Source: Sinorhizobium alkalisoli (GTDB lineage: Bacteria; Pseudomonadota; Alphaproteobacteria; Rhizobiales; Rhizobiaceae). Taken from it: DNA of 64,000 bases. Each line of letters begins with the position of its first letter. Within the stretch, counting starts at the first letter, position 1. Position numbers and translations under genes: made by a program. Shown piece by piece: positions 9,060 through 17,318 of this stretch. Below the pieces are notes generated by a model. That model had not been told where the DNA came from and did no database searches. It saw nothing but the letters and a program-made list of their open reading frames with translations. The stretch covers positions 744,001 through 808,000 of the forward strand of contig NZ_CP034910.1 of NCBI RefSeq assembly GCF_008932245.1, in the 5' to 3' direction.

Positions 9060-10394
9060 ATGATGCGCACTATCGATGTGAATGAAGCAATCGACAACAA
9101 TCCATTCGGCGGATTCCAATGGCTGGTGGTGGGGCTCTGCGCCTCGCTGTTGATCGTCGACGGCTATGATGTATTCGTTGCGGGTACCGTTCTGCCGACG
9201 CTGATCGCGGAATGGGGGCTGAGCAAGCCGCAGGCCGGCGCGCTGCAGGCATGGGCTCTGTTCGGCATGATGTTCGGCGCGCTTGTTTTCGGACCTCTCG
9301 CGGACAAGATCGGACGAAAGAAGGGCATCGCGATCAGCTTTATGTTGTTTACCGTTTCTACCCTTCTCACCGGCTTCGCCAACTCACCGGATCAATTCAA
9401 GATCTTTCGCTTCGTGGCCGGTCTCGGCTGCGGCGGTTTGATGCCGAACGCCGTGGCGCTGATGAACGAGTACGCACCCAAGCGCCTTCGCGGCACAATG
9501 GTCGCCCTGATGTTCTCGGGCTATTCGGTCGGCGGCATGGTTGCAGCGGGTCTCGGCATCGGCCTCATCCCGCAATACGGCTGGAAGCCGATGTTCTTTG
9601 TGGCCGCCCTGCCGCTGGCTCTGCTTCCAGTCGTTCTGTGGAAATTGCCGGAATCGCTCGGCTTCCTCATCCGCCAGGGTCAGCAGGAAAAGGCGAAGCG
9701 GATCTATGGCAAGATCGATCCCTCGGCATGCCTTGGTGACGATGACAGACTGGTCTTTCCCGGAGCCAAGGGCGCCTCGGCGTCGGTTGCTGAACTGTTC
9801 CGCCACCAGCGCACGCTGCGTACCCTCATGCTGTGGGTCGCCTTCTTCTGCTGCCTGCTGCTCGTCTATCTCCTGTCGTCCTGGCTGCCGAAAGTGCTGC
9901 AGGAAGCCGGCTATGCCGAAAAGGCGAGCCTCTTGAGCCTCTTTTCGCTCAATTTCGGTGGCATGGTCGGCGCGATTGCGGGCGGCTGGCTGGGCGACCG
10001 GTTCGGCTTGCCGAAGGTGGTCGTCGGCTTCTTCATGGCGGCTGCCGCATCGATTGCACTGATCGGCTTCAATCTACCCGCAGGGCTGCTTTTCCTGATC
10101 GTATTCGTTGCCGGCGCGACCACCATCGGCACGCAGATCCTGCTCTATGCCAGCGTTGCGCAGCTCTATAACCTCTCCGTCCGCTCCACAGGACTGGGCT
10201 GGGCATCGGGCGTCGGCCGCATCGGCGCAATCGTCGGCCCCACCCTGGGCGGCATGCTGCTGGCGATGGACTTTCCGCTCCAGCAGAACTTCCTGATCTT
10301 CTCCATCCCTGCAGCGGCCTCGGCTCTGGCGATGCTGGTATTCGCGGTCAGCAACGCGCGCCGGGTCGGCACCGTGCAGCTTGCCGCCGCATGA
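9060..10394 (+). CDS. benK: MFS aromatic-acid:H+ symporter, probable benzoate importer
   Basis: A 444-residue major facilitator protein with 12 predicted helices. It has the family loop DKIGRKKG between helices 2 and 3 and the N-terminal pattern VVGLCASLLIVDGYDVFVAG typical of the aromatic acid:H+ symporter group (BenK/PcaK). Position directly after benD points to benzoate uptake at the inner membrane. GGGGAGGAG precedes tandem ATG codons at 9060 and 9063; either could start. PcaK-like 4-hydroxybenzoate transport is the main alternative. Confidence 0.87.
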   Translation: MMRTIDVNEAIDNNPFGGFQWLVVGLCASLLIVDGYDVFVAGTVLPTLIAEWGLSKPQAGALQAWALFGMMFGALVFGPLADKIGRKKGIAISFMLFTVSTLLTGFANSPDQFKIFRFVAGLGCGGLMPNAVALMNEYAPKRLRGTMVALMFSGYSVGGMVAAGLGIGLIPQYGWKPMFFVAALPLALLPVVLWKLPESLGFLIRQGQQEKAKRIYGKIDPSACLGDDDRLVFPGAKGASASVAELFRHQRTLRTLMLWVAFFCCLLLVYLLSSWLPKVLQEAGYAEKASLLSLFSLNFGGMVGAIAGGWLGDRFGLPKVVVGFFMAAAASIALIGFNLPAGLLFLIVFVAGATTIGTQILLYASVAQLYNLSVRSTGLGWASGVGRIGAIVGPTLGGMLLAMDFPLQQNFLIFSIPAAASALAMLVFAVSNARRVGTVQLAAA

Positions 10395-10448
10395 GCAAGC
10401 ACGGCCGATCGCATGAGTCGGTCGGCCGGTCTTCCATATTCAAAAGCA

Positions 10449-10469
10449 GCGCCGGGTCGAACCCGGCGC
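10449..10469. terminator. GC-rich hairpin between benK and pcaD
   Basis: GCGCCGGGT-cga-ACCCGGCGC, a perfect 9-bp stem with a 3-base loop in the 123-base benK-pcaD gap. No T-run follows, so it may pause transcription or protect a 3' end rather than terminate. It could separate the level of pcaD from that of the upstream genes. Confidence 0.4.
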
Positions 10470-10517
10470 CGCCGATCACCCCATCTGCCGAGAGTCGATT
10501 TCCTGAGTCCTTGAAAC

Positions 10518-11348
10518 ATGCCCTTCCTCGATCTTCCCAGTTATCGCCTCCACTACCGTATCGACGGCGATGCGGACGGGTGCCAGAGCAAGCCATGGCT
10601 TATGTTCTGCAATTCGCTCGGCGCAGACCTACACATGTGGGACGCGCAGGTGGCTGGACTTGGGCCGCATTTCCGCACGCTGCGATATGATCGCCGCGGC
10701 CATGGTCTGTCCTCGGCTCCACCACCGCCATACGCTCTGTCGGATCTCGGCAAGGATGCGCTCGCGCTGCTCGATGCGCTTGAAATAGAGCGCGTGCATT
10801 TCTGCGGCCTGTCCATCGGCGGCCTCACAGGGCAGTGGCTGGGCATTCATGCCGGACATCGCCTTGGCAAAATCGCCGTCTGCGCGACGTCCGCCAAGAT
10901 CGGTACCGCCGAAAGCTGGATCGCGCGAATGGAGACCGTGCGGGAGAGCGGACTTGCGGCACTGACCGCCGCCACCGTCGAACGCTGGTTCACGCCGGGG
11001 TTCGGCGCCCTCGAACCCGGCACTGTCGAAAACGTGCTCGACAGCTTTGTCGCGACGTCGATCGATGGCTATATCGGATGCTGTGCGGCTCTGGCCGGGG
11101 GCGACTTGCGTGATGATATCGAACGGATCGCCAACCCTCTTCTCGCCGTTTCCGGCGATAACGATCCGGTGTGCCCGCCATCCGACCTGGCAGATATCGC
11201 CGCGCGCGTGCAGCAGGGCCGGCATCTGTCGCTGCCGGGCCGCCATATCGTAAACGTCGAGTCGGCACAGGCTTTCAACGGCGCGCTTTTGGAGTTTCTC
11301 GGTGCGGAAGCTTCTTCCCCATCGAATCGTGCCAGATGCAGTGATTGA
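10518..11348 (+). CDS. pcaD: 3-oxoadipate enol-lactonase
   Basis: A 276-residue alpha/beta-hydrolase. The nucleophile elbow is GLSIGG (Ser about residue 98), the acid lies near SGDNDPVCPP and the His in PGRHIVNVE. It hydrolyses 3-oxoadipate enol-lactone to 3-oxoadipate, the step following CatC, which fits its place at the end of the cat-ben run. The CoA-transferase and thiolase needed to finish the pathway (pcaIJ, pcaF) are not in the window. Sequence alone does not exclude another esterase; context makes the lactonase the best reading. Confidence 0.85.
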   Translation: MPFLDLPSYRLHYRIDGDADGCQSKPWLMFCNSLGADLHMWDAQVAGLGPHFRTLRYDRRGHGLSSAPPPPYALSDLGKDALALLDALEIERVHFCGLSIGGLTGQWLGIHAGHRLGKIAVCATSAKIGTAESWIARMETVRESGLAALTAATVERWFTPGFGALEPGTVENVLDSFVATSIDGYIGCCAALAGGDLRDDIERIANPLLAVSGDNDPVCPPSDLADIAARVQQGRHLSLPGRHIVNVESAQAFNGALLEFLGAEASSPSNRARCSD

Positions 11349-11349
11349 C

Positions 11350-11385
11350 TTGACTCGTAAGATATATCCAATATTCTAGATATAT
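11350..11385 (+). promoter_or_regulatory. arsR promoter with overlapping operator dyad
   Basis: TTGACT (11350-11355), 16 bp, then TATTCT (11372-11377) form a good sigma70-type promoter. Inverted arms ATATATC (11362-11368) and GATATAT (11379-11385) flank the -10 hexamer and run into the arsR ATG at 11384, as expected for an ArsR repressor site. The predicted transcription start falls on or next to the start codon and no Shine-Dalgarno is visible, so the transcript may be leaderless. Confidence 0.6.
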
Positions 11386-11740
11386 GGATGAAACTCAGAC
11401 AATCACCGCTCTTGCCGCCCTTGCCCAGCCCACCCGCTTGAGGACGTTCAGGCTGCTCGTCGAGCGGGAACCCGACGGCATTGCCGCCGGCGAGCTGGCC
11501 AGGCTGGTCGATGTGCCGCAGAACACCATGTCGGCGCATCTCGCGACGCTGGCCCAGGCCGCGCTGGTCCGGGGCGAGCGTCAAAGCCGTTCCATTATCT
11601 ATCGCGCCGATCTCGATCGCTTTCGCTCCGTTATGCTCTACCTGCTGCAAGACTGCTGCGGCGGCAACGCGAGTCTCTGTGCGCCATTGATTTCAGATTT
11701 GTCCCCATGCTGCGCTCCGACGGAGACGCAGGTAAGTTGA
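11384..11740 (+). CDS. arsR: ArsR/SmtB-family arsenic repressor
   Basis: A 118-residue winged-helix repressor. The recognition region is VPQNTMSAHLATLAQAALV (about residues 44-62). The classical ELCVCDL arsenite site of helix 3 is absent. Instead the C-terminus carries Cys91-Cys92 and Cys99, plus Cys109-Cys110, resembling the Cys95/96/102 site known in Acidithiobacillus ArsR. It heads the ars operon, and the overlapping dyad implies autorepression relieved by As(III). arsC follows 19 bases downstream. Confidence 0.93.
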   Translation: MDETQTITALAALAQPTRLRTFRLLVEREPDGIAAGELARLVDVPQNTMSAHLATLAQAALVRGERQSRSIIYRADLDRFRSVMLYLLQDCCGGNASLCAPLISDLSPCCAPTETQVS

Positions 11741-11759
11741 ACCGACCGGGAGAGCGCTC

Positions 11760-12269
11760 ATGAGCGGCAAAGCCTATAACGTCCTCTTTCTGTGCACGGG
11801 CAATTCGGCACGCTCGATCATCGCCGAAGCCATACTGAACCGGCTCGGCAGGGGTCGGTTCCGCGCCTATTCGGCCGGGTCCTATCCAAAAGGTGAAGTG
11901 CATCCATTCACCTTGCAGCTTCTCAAGGGGCTGAACTACGACACGTCGTCCGCACGCTCGAAGTCCTGGGACGAGTTCGCCGCGCCCGACGCGCCGCAGA
12001 TGGATTTTGTCTTCACAGTCTGCGATGACGCGGCCGGAGAGGCCTGTCCCGCCTGGCCGGGCCAGCCGATGACCGCGCACTGGGGCGTGCCCGATCCGGC
12101 CGCGGCGGAAGGCAGCGAGACTGAGCGGCATTTCGCCTTTGCCGAGACCCACCGAATGCTGAGCAACCGCCTCTCGATATTCATCAGCCTGCCGATGACC
12201 AGCCTGGACAGGCTTGCCTTGCAGAGGCGACTTGATGAGATCGGGCGCAATGTTCCGAAGGCGGGCTGA
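11760..12269 (+). CDS. arsC: Arsenate reductase, low-molecular-weight phosphatase type
   Basis: A 169-residue LMW protein-tyrosine-phosphatase fold protein with the P-loop LCTGNSARS near residue 12 (C-x5-R) and SKSWDEF further on. Enzymes of this class reduce arsenate to arsenite using thioredoxin or glutathione. A true phosphatase role is unlikely given arsR upstream and aqpS 3 bases downstream. GGGAGAG precedes the start. The operon carries a second, unrelated arsenate reductase (see 12968). Confidence 0.88.
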   Translation: MSGKAYNVLFLCTGNSARSIIAEAILNRLGRGRFRAYSAGSYPKGEVHPFTLQLLKGLNYDTSSARSKSWDEFAAPDAPQMDFVFTVCDDAAGEACPAWPGQPMTAHWGVPDPAAAEGSETERHFAFAETHRMLSNRLSIFISLPMTSLDRLALQRRLDEIGRNVPKAG

Positions 12270-12272
12270 CAC

Positions 12273-12971
12273 ATGGCGTTCGATCTGAGGCGCCGGATCG
12301 CGGCGGAGTTTCTTGGGACGGCCATCCTGGTCGCCACCGTCGTCGGCTCCGGCGTCATGGCCGATCGCCTTTCCGATGACGTGGCGGTGTCCCTGCTCGG
12401 CAACACCATACCGACGGGTGCTATCCTCATCGTCCTGATCAGCATTCTCGGCCCGGTATCCGGTGCGCATTTCAATCCTGCGGTGACGATCGTGTTCTCC
12501 GCCAGGCGGGAGATCGAGCCGCCCGCCGCGGCGCTCTACATCCTGTCCCAAGTCGCGGGCGGCCTTGCAGGAATGTTTGTCGCCCATGCCATGTTCGAGT
12601 TGGACATCTTTCAGGCGTCGCAAACGGTTCGCACCGGCGCCGGCCAATGGCTTGCCGAGACGGTAGCGACTTTCGGCCTGGTCTTCACGATCCTGGCGGG
12701 ATTGCGCTTCCGCGGCGATGCCATTCCGTGGCTGGTCGGCCTCTATATCACAGCGGCCTACTGGTTTACCGCCTCGACATCCTTTGCGAACCCCGCGGTC
12801 GCGATCGCCCGGGCATTCACGAACACCTTTTCGGGCATTCGCCCCGGGGATTTGCCCGGCTTCGTCATGGCCGAAGTGCTGGGGGCGCTGCTGGCAGCCG
12901 CCGTTGCCGGTTGGATGCTCGCCGGGCGGAACGCCTCGATTTCACCAATTGCGGTCAAGGGAGCCGAATGA
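12273..12971 (+). CDS. aqpS: Arsenite-conducting aquaglyceroporin
   Basis: A 232-residue, six-helix MIP-family channel. The two pore half-helices carry NPAVT (FNPAVT, about residue 68) and NPAVA (FANPAVA, about residue 175). In S. meliloti, AqpS replaces the ArsB/Acr3 pump: arsenite made by ArsC leaves the cell down its gradient through the channel. Placement between two arsC genes and just before arsH is the same logic. Its stop overlaps the next start (ATGA). Confidence 0.93.
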   Translation: MAFDLRRRIAAEFLGTAILVATVVGSGVMADRLSDDVAVSLLGNTIPTGAILIVLISILGPVSGAHFNPAVTIVFSARREIEPPAAALYILSQVAGGLAGMFVAHAMFELDIFQASQTVRTGAGQWLAETVATFGLVFTILAGLRFRGDAIPWLVGLYITAAYWFTASTSFANPAVAIARAFTNTFSGIRPGDLPGFVMAEVLGALLAAAVAGWMLAGRNASISPIAVKGAE

Positions 12972-13399
12972 CCATGGACGTCACCATCTACCACAATCCT
13001 GCTTGCGGCACGTCCCGCAATACATTGGCGCTGATCCGCCACGCCGGCATCGAACCGAAGGTGATCGAATATCTGAAGACCCCGCCCGACCGCGAGGAGC
13101 TTGCCGGCATGATCCGCGACGCCGGCCTTTCGGTCCGTGAGGCGATCCGCGAGAAGGGGACACCCTATGCGGAACTCGGGCTCGGCGATCCGTCGCTTTC
13201 CGACGATCAGCTCCTGACGGCAATGATCGAGCATCCGATCCTCATCAATCGGCCGTTCGTCGTCACCCGCTTGGGTACCCGGCTGGCGCGGCCGTCGGAA
13301 GCGGTTCTCGATATCCTGCCAGCGGATGCCTTCAAAGGGCCGTTCGTCAAGGAGGATGGCGAAGCGGTTCTCGATGGGGAGGGGCGACGCCTTGCCTGA
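12968..13399 (+). CDS. arsC: Arsenate reductase, glutaredoxin-dependent type
   Basis: A 143-residue ArsC/Spx-fold enzyme with the active-site signature NPACGTSRN (Cys near residue 13) and the arginine triad region [17 protein letters not shown], as in the E. coli plasmid ArsC family. It uses glutathione and glutaredoxin. The start overlaps the aqpS stop; an ATG at 12974 is also possible. It is unrelated in sequence to the phosphatase-type ArsC in the same operon, so the cell carries two mechanistically distinct reductases. Confidence 0.92.
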   Translation: MTMDVTIYHNPACGTSRNTLALIRHAGIEPKVIEYLKTPPDREELAGMIRDAGLSVREAIREKGTPYAELGLGDPSLSDDQLLTAMIEHPILINRPFVVTRLGTRLARPSEAVLDILPADAFKGPFVKEDGEAVLDGEGRRLA

Positions 13400-14099
13400 A
13401 CTTTCCGCCGCCGATCCGCGGCATCTGCGCAAGCCCGCCGCCGAGGCGCTGCGGCCGCCTTTCTCGACGCATCCGCCGCGCATCCTGATCCTTTACGGCT
13501 CGCTTCGCCAGGTGTCCTATTCGCGGCTTCTGGCGGAGGAGGCCGGGCGGTTGCTGGAGTATTTCGGGGCGGAAGTGCGCTTTTTCGACCCGTCGGGTCT
13601 GCCGCTTCCGGACGACGCGCCGGCAAGCCACCCAAAGGTCCAGGAGCTCCGGGAACTCTCCGAATGGTCGGAAGGCCAGGTCTGGGTGAGTCCGGAGCGC
13701 CATGGGGCAATCACCGGCATCATGAAGGCGCAGATCGACTGGATACCGCTTGCGATCGGGTCGATCCGGCCGACCCAGGGGAAAACCCTCGCCGTCATGC
13801 AGGTGTCGGGCGGCTCGCAGTCCTTCAATGCGGTGAACACGCTGCGCCTGCTCGGACGCTGGATGCGCATGATCACCATCCCCAACCAGTCCTCGGTCGC
13901 CAAGGCCTACCAGGAATTCGACGCGAATGGACGCATGAAGCCGTCTTCCTACTATGATCGGGTCGTCGATGTCTGCGAGGAGCTCGTGAAGTTCACGCTG
14001 CTGACCCGCGACGTTTCGCACTACCTCGTCGACCGATACAGCGAACGCAAGGAAGACGCCGAGAAGCTGGAACAGCGGGTCAGACTGAAGTCTGTCTGA
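13392..14099 (+). CDS. arsH: ArsH, NADPH-dependent FMN reductase / organoarsenical oxidase
   Basis: A flavodoxin-like protein with the FMN loop [12 protein letters not shown] and the typical ArsH segment [20 protein letters not shown]. ArsH of S. meliloti is an NADPH:FMN reductase, and other members oxidise trivalent organoarsenicals. I chose TTG 13392 because GGGGAGGGG lies about 7 bases upstream and the protein then begins [15 protein letters not shown]. In-frame ATGs at 13374 and 13326 lie inside the preceding gene. About 235 residues. Last gene of the ars operon. Confidence 0.9.
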   Translation: MPELSAADPRHLRKPAAEALRPPFSTHPPRILILYGSLRQVSYSRLLAEEAGRLLEYFGAEVRFFDPSGLPLPDDAPASHPKVQELRELSEWSEGQVWVSPERHGAITGIMKAQIDWIPLAIGSIRPTQGKTLAVMQVSGGSQSFNAVNTLRLLGRWMRMITIPNQSSVAKAYQEFDANGRMKPSSYYDRVVDVCEELVKFTLLTRDVSHYLVDRYSERKEDAEKLEQRVRLKSV

Positions 14100-14150
14100 A
14101 CCCCGGACCCGTCCAATAACCCATCTGGCGCCGCCTCCCGGCCATCTCCA

Positions 14151-14255
14151 CTACAGCGCCGCGCGTCCTATAGGACGCGCGGCGCTGTAGCACTTTGAAT
14201 TGCTGCATGTCCTTGTCCTTGAATCGAGGTCGCTTCAAGGAGACATGCAGTAGTC
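14151..14255. repeat. Rhizobial intergenic mosaic element (two-hairpin, RIME/ABC type), copy 1
   Basis: Module one is a perfect 40-bp palindrome at 14151-14190, arms CTACAGCGCCGCGCGTCCTA and its complement with no loop. A short linker (CACTTTGAATTG) leads to module two, CTGCATGTC ... GACATGCAG with inner arms CCTTGAA/TTCAAGG. Related copies are at 32523 and 39587, with a partial one at 54203. It lies after arsH and may act as a 3'-end structure. Confidence 0.8.
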
Positions 14256-14395
14256 ATACGTCTCGCAAGGGGTGTCTTGTCGACGGTCCGTGATCATAAT
14301 GGTCCGGCCGTGCCTGTTGACGGCGGCCGTCATGAGCAGGAGCGGCTCCTGCTGCAGGCAAGGACCGAACCCGGCCGATGCGAGGAGGTTGAGCC

Positions 14396-15697
14396 ATGTC
14401 ACCGGACCGTTCCCGCGCGTTTGATGCTCCCGTCCCGTCCCAGCCTTCAGCGCCTGTTCCGAATTCCGCCGAGGATCGTCAGCGCCGCCGCCTGAAGCGC
14501 AATCGCCTGCTGGCGACATCCCTCTTGATCGCCATGGCGGCGGTTTTTCTTGGAACCCACTTGGTTCCCGATCCCGGCTTCGCGATCCAGCTCTTGCGCG
14601 CCGCCGCGGAAGCGGGAATCGTCGGCGGGCTCGCTGACTGGTTCGCAGTGACCGCGCTCTTCCGTCACCCGCTTGGCCTACCGATCCCGCATACGGCTAT
14701 TGTGACAACCAACAAGGAGCGCATCGGTCAATCCCTGGGTCGCTTCCTGGAACGGCACTTCCTGACCGAGGAGGTGATGCTGCGAAAATTGCGGAGCGCC
14801 CATGTGGCCCAGCGGTTTTCGGCATGGCTTGCGGCTCCGGCGACGGCGCCGGTGCTCGCCGAAGCCGTTGCTTCGGCGCTTCCTTATGTCATTCGCACGC
14901 TCGACAACAAGGACCTGCAGGACTTCGCCCGCCGGAGCCTCGGCAGACAGGTACGGCAAGCCGACGTCGCGCCGATTCTCGGCCGTGCCATTGATATCTT
15001 GACGGCGAGCGGGGAGACGGACGTTCTGTTTGAGCGCGCCCTCGGCGTTGCCGCCCAATGGCTGGAGGAAAACCGCGAGCAGATCTTCCAATTGGTCCGC
15101 GAGCGCAGTCGCTGGTGGATTCCCCGGACCATCGATCGAAGGATCGCGGAGGCGATCGTCTCGGGCGTAGGCGACCTCCTCAACAAATTGCGTGAGCCGG
15201 AGAGCGAAGTCCGGCTGAAGTTCCGCGAGGCGCTCTACCGTCTCATCGATGACCTGAACACATCACCGGCCCAGCGCGAGCAGGTAAACGCCATCAAGAA
15301 CCGCGTCCTGGAACACCCGGAGGTTCAGGCCTGGGTCGCAGCCGTATGGAATGGGACCGCACGCATGATGCTGGACGACCTGGCTCGGCCGAACTCGAAG
15401 GTGCGTCTGGCTGTCGAGAAATTGTGTCTGCTCGTCGGCCGGGCATTGGCGAGCGACCAGGCCATGTTGGCCCATATCGACTCGTTTCTGGAGAAGCTTG
15501 CTGCCTATGTCGTTTCGTGGCGGCACGAGATCGGCGCGTTCGTGTCGGAAGTGGTCAGAAGCTGGGATACGCCCACGCTCGTGGACCGCCTGGAGTTGGT
15601 CGTCGGCAGCGATCTCCAGTACATCCGCATGAACGGCACGATCGTCGGCGCCTTTGCGGGCTGCCTGATCTTCCTGGTTTCCCGATCCTTCGGTTGA
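14396..15697 (+). CDS. DUF445 family membrane-anchored protein
   Basis: A 433-residue protein. One N-terminal transmembrane helix (about residues 40-58, LLATSLLIAMAAVFLGTHL) is followed by the DUF445 signature LRAAAEAGIVGGLADWFAVTALFRHPLGLPIPHTAI. A long helical region precedes a last hydrophobic segment at the C-terminus (IVGAFAGCLIFLVSR). Function is not established for the family, which is thought to sit at the cell envelope. CGAGGAGG precedes the ATG. It stands alone between the ars operon and the convergent matB gene. Confidence 0.9.
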   Translation: MSPDRSRAFDAPVPSQPSAPVPNSAEDRQRRRLKRNRLLATSLLIAMAAVFLGTHLVPDPGFAIQLLRAAAEAGIVGGLADWFAVTALFRHPLGLPIPHTAIVTTNKERIGQSLGRFLERHFLTEEVMLRKLRSAHVAQRFSAWLAAPATAPVLAEAVASALPYVIRTLDNKDLQDFARRSLGRQVRQADVAPILGRAIDILTASGETDVLFERALGVAAQWLEENREQIFQLVRERSRWWIPRTIDRRIAEAIVSGVGDLLNKLREPESEVRLKFREALYRLIDDLNTSPAQREQVNAIKNRVLEHPEVQAWVAAVWNGTARMMLDDLARPNSKVRLAVEKLCLLVGRALASDQAMLAHIDSFLEKLAAYVVSWRHEIGAFVSEVVRSWDTPTLVDRLELVVGSDLQYIRMNGTIVGAFAGCLIFLVSRSFG

Positions 15698-15773
15698 TCG
15701 CAACCTGTGAGTACCGGAGCCGGGCTGCTTGCGCCACCAATCGCCAAACTAACGTCACGTAGCGGGCGAAGCC

Positions 15774-17318
15774 TCACACCCGCGCTTGCACGCTCGTCTC
15801 GTTCCCTGTGTGGACATAAAGATCGGCATACCTGTCGCGGAGCACGTTCTTCTGGACCTTGCCCATCGTGTTGCGTGGTAGGTCTTCCACGAAGATCACC
15901 CGCTTCGGCTGCTTGTAGCGTGCCAGGCGGTCCTTCAGCCCGTCGAGAACGGTACGCTCGTCGATTGCTGCATCCGGCTTCCTGACGACGACGGCCGTGA
16001 CGCCTTCGCCGAAATCTGGATGCGGCACGCCGATGACGGCGCTTTCGACCACTCCCGGCATCCGGTCGATCTCCGTTTCGACCTCTTTGGGATAGATATT
16101 ATAGCCGCCGGAAATCACGAGATCCTTGCCGCGGCCGACGATGTGGACGTAGCCGCGCTCGTCGATCCTGCCGAGATCGCCCGTGATGAAGAAACCGTCG
16201 GCACGGAACTCGGCCTGCGTTTTCTCGGGCATGCGCCAATACCCCTTGAAAACATTCGGTCCCTTCACCTCGATCATGCCGGTCTCGCCTTTTGGAAGCG
16301 GCTTGCCGCTCTCCGGATCGGTCACACGAAGCGAGATGCCGGGCAGCGGAAAGCCGACCGTTCCGGCGATGCGATCCCCATCATAGGGGTTCGACGTATT
16401 CATGTTGGTTTCCGTCATCCCGTAACGCTCGAGAATGGCGTGCCCGGTCATTTCTTCAAACGTCCTGTGGGTCTCGGCGAGCAGCGGAGCCGAGCCCGAA
16501 ACGAACAGCCGCATTCCAGCCGTCACCTCCCGCGTCAGCCCCAGATGCTGGACGAGGCGGACGTAGAAGGTCGGAACCCCCATCATCGCCGTCGCCTGAG
16601 GCATCAGCCGCAGCACCTCGTCGGCGTCGAACTTCGGCAGAAAATACATCGATGCACCGGCAAGAAGGATCACGTTCGACGCGACGAAGAGGCCGTGCGT
16701 GTGGAAAATCGGCAAGGCGTGGATCAGCCTGTCGTCGGCGGTAAAGCGCCAGTAGTCTCGCAGCGTGGAGGCGTTTGACAGGAGATTGTCATGGGTCAGC
16801 ATGGCGCCTTTCGAGCGCCCCGTCGTTCCCGACGTATAGAGGATCGCGGCAAGATCGTCGGGCCCGCGATGGGCATCCGGGAAGTCGGGCGACTCGCCGC
16901 GTGCGAGCTCGGTCAGCGAACCGCCGCCTTTCTCGTCCAGCGATTCGATATGGGCCCCGTGGGTTGCGGCGAGCCTGGTAACTCCCTCCTCGGCCGACGG
17001 GGCGCAGACGACGAGCCGTGGCTCGGCATCTCCGATGAAATAGTCGAGCTCGGCCAGCGTATAGGCCGTATTAAGCGGAAGATAGACGGCTCCTATGCGC
17101 AGGCAGGCGAGATAGAGCATCAGCGCGGCGGGGCTCTTCTCCACCTGCACGGCCACCCGGTCGCCCGGCCGTACGCCGAGGGCATCGAGCGCCGATGCGA
17201 TGCGGCCCGAATGATCCAGCATGTCGCTATAAGTCCAGGAGCGGCCACCGGCTTCCAGGATGAAGCCGGCGCGGGGGCGCGCGGCCCGGCGGATGGCATC
17301 GAACAGATGATTGCTCAT
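15774..17318 (-). CDS. matB: Malonyl-CoA synthetase
   Basis: A 514-residue acyl-adenylate-forming enzyme that activates malonate with ATP and CoA. The motifs are ILYTSGTTGRSKGAML (P-loop), ERYGMTETNM, GDLGRIDERGYVHIVGR, KDLVISGGYNIYPKEVE, and the catalytic lysine in PRNTMGKVQKN. Its ATG overlaps the matA stop (ATGA), so the two are coupled. Placement with malonyl-CoA decarboxylase and a TRAP carrier makes malonate the substrate rather than another carboxylate. Confidence 0.93.
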   Translation of the reverse strand: MSNHLFDAIRRAARPRAGFILEAGGRSWTYSDMLDHSGRIASALDALGVRPGDRVAVQVEKSPAALMLYLACLRIGAVYLPLNTAYTLAELDYFIGDAEPRLVVCAPSAEEGVTRLAATHGAHIESLDEKGGGSLTELARGESPDFPDAHRGPDDLAAILYTSGTTGRSKGAMLTHDNLLSNASTLRDYWRFTADDRLIHALPIFHTHGLFVASNVILLAGASMYFLPKFDADEVLRLMPQATAMMGVPTFYVRLVQHLGLTREVTAGMRLFVSGSAPLLAETHRTFEEMTGHAILERYGMTETNMNTSNPYDGDRIAGTVGFPLPGISLRVTDPESGKPLPKGETGMIEVKGPNVFKGYWRMPEKTQAEFRADGFFITGDLGRIDERGYVHIVGRGKDLVISGGYNIYPKEVETEIDRMPGVVESAVIGVPHPDFGEGVTAVVVRKPDAAIDERTVLDGLKDRLARYKQPKRVIFVEDLPRNTMGKVQKNVLRDRYADLYVHTGNETSVQARV

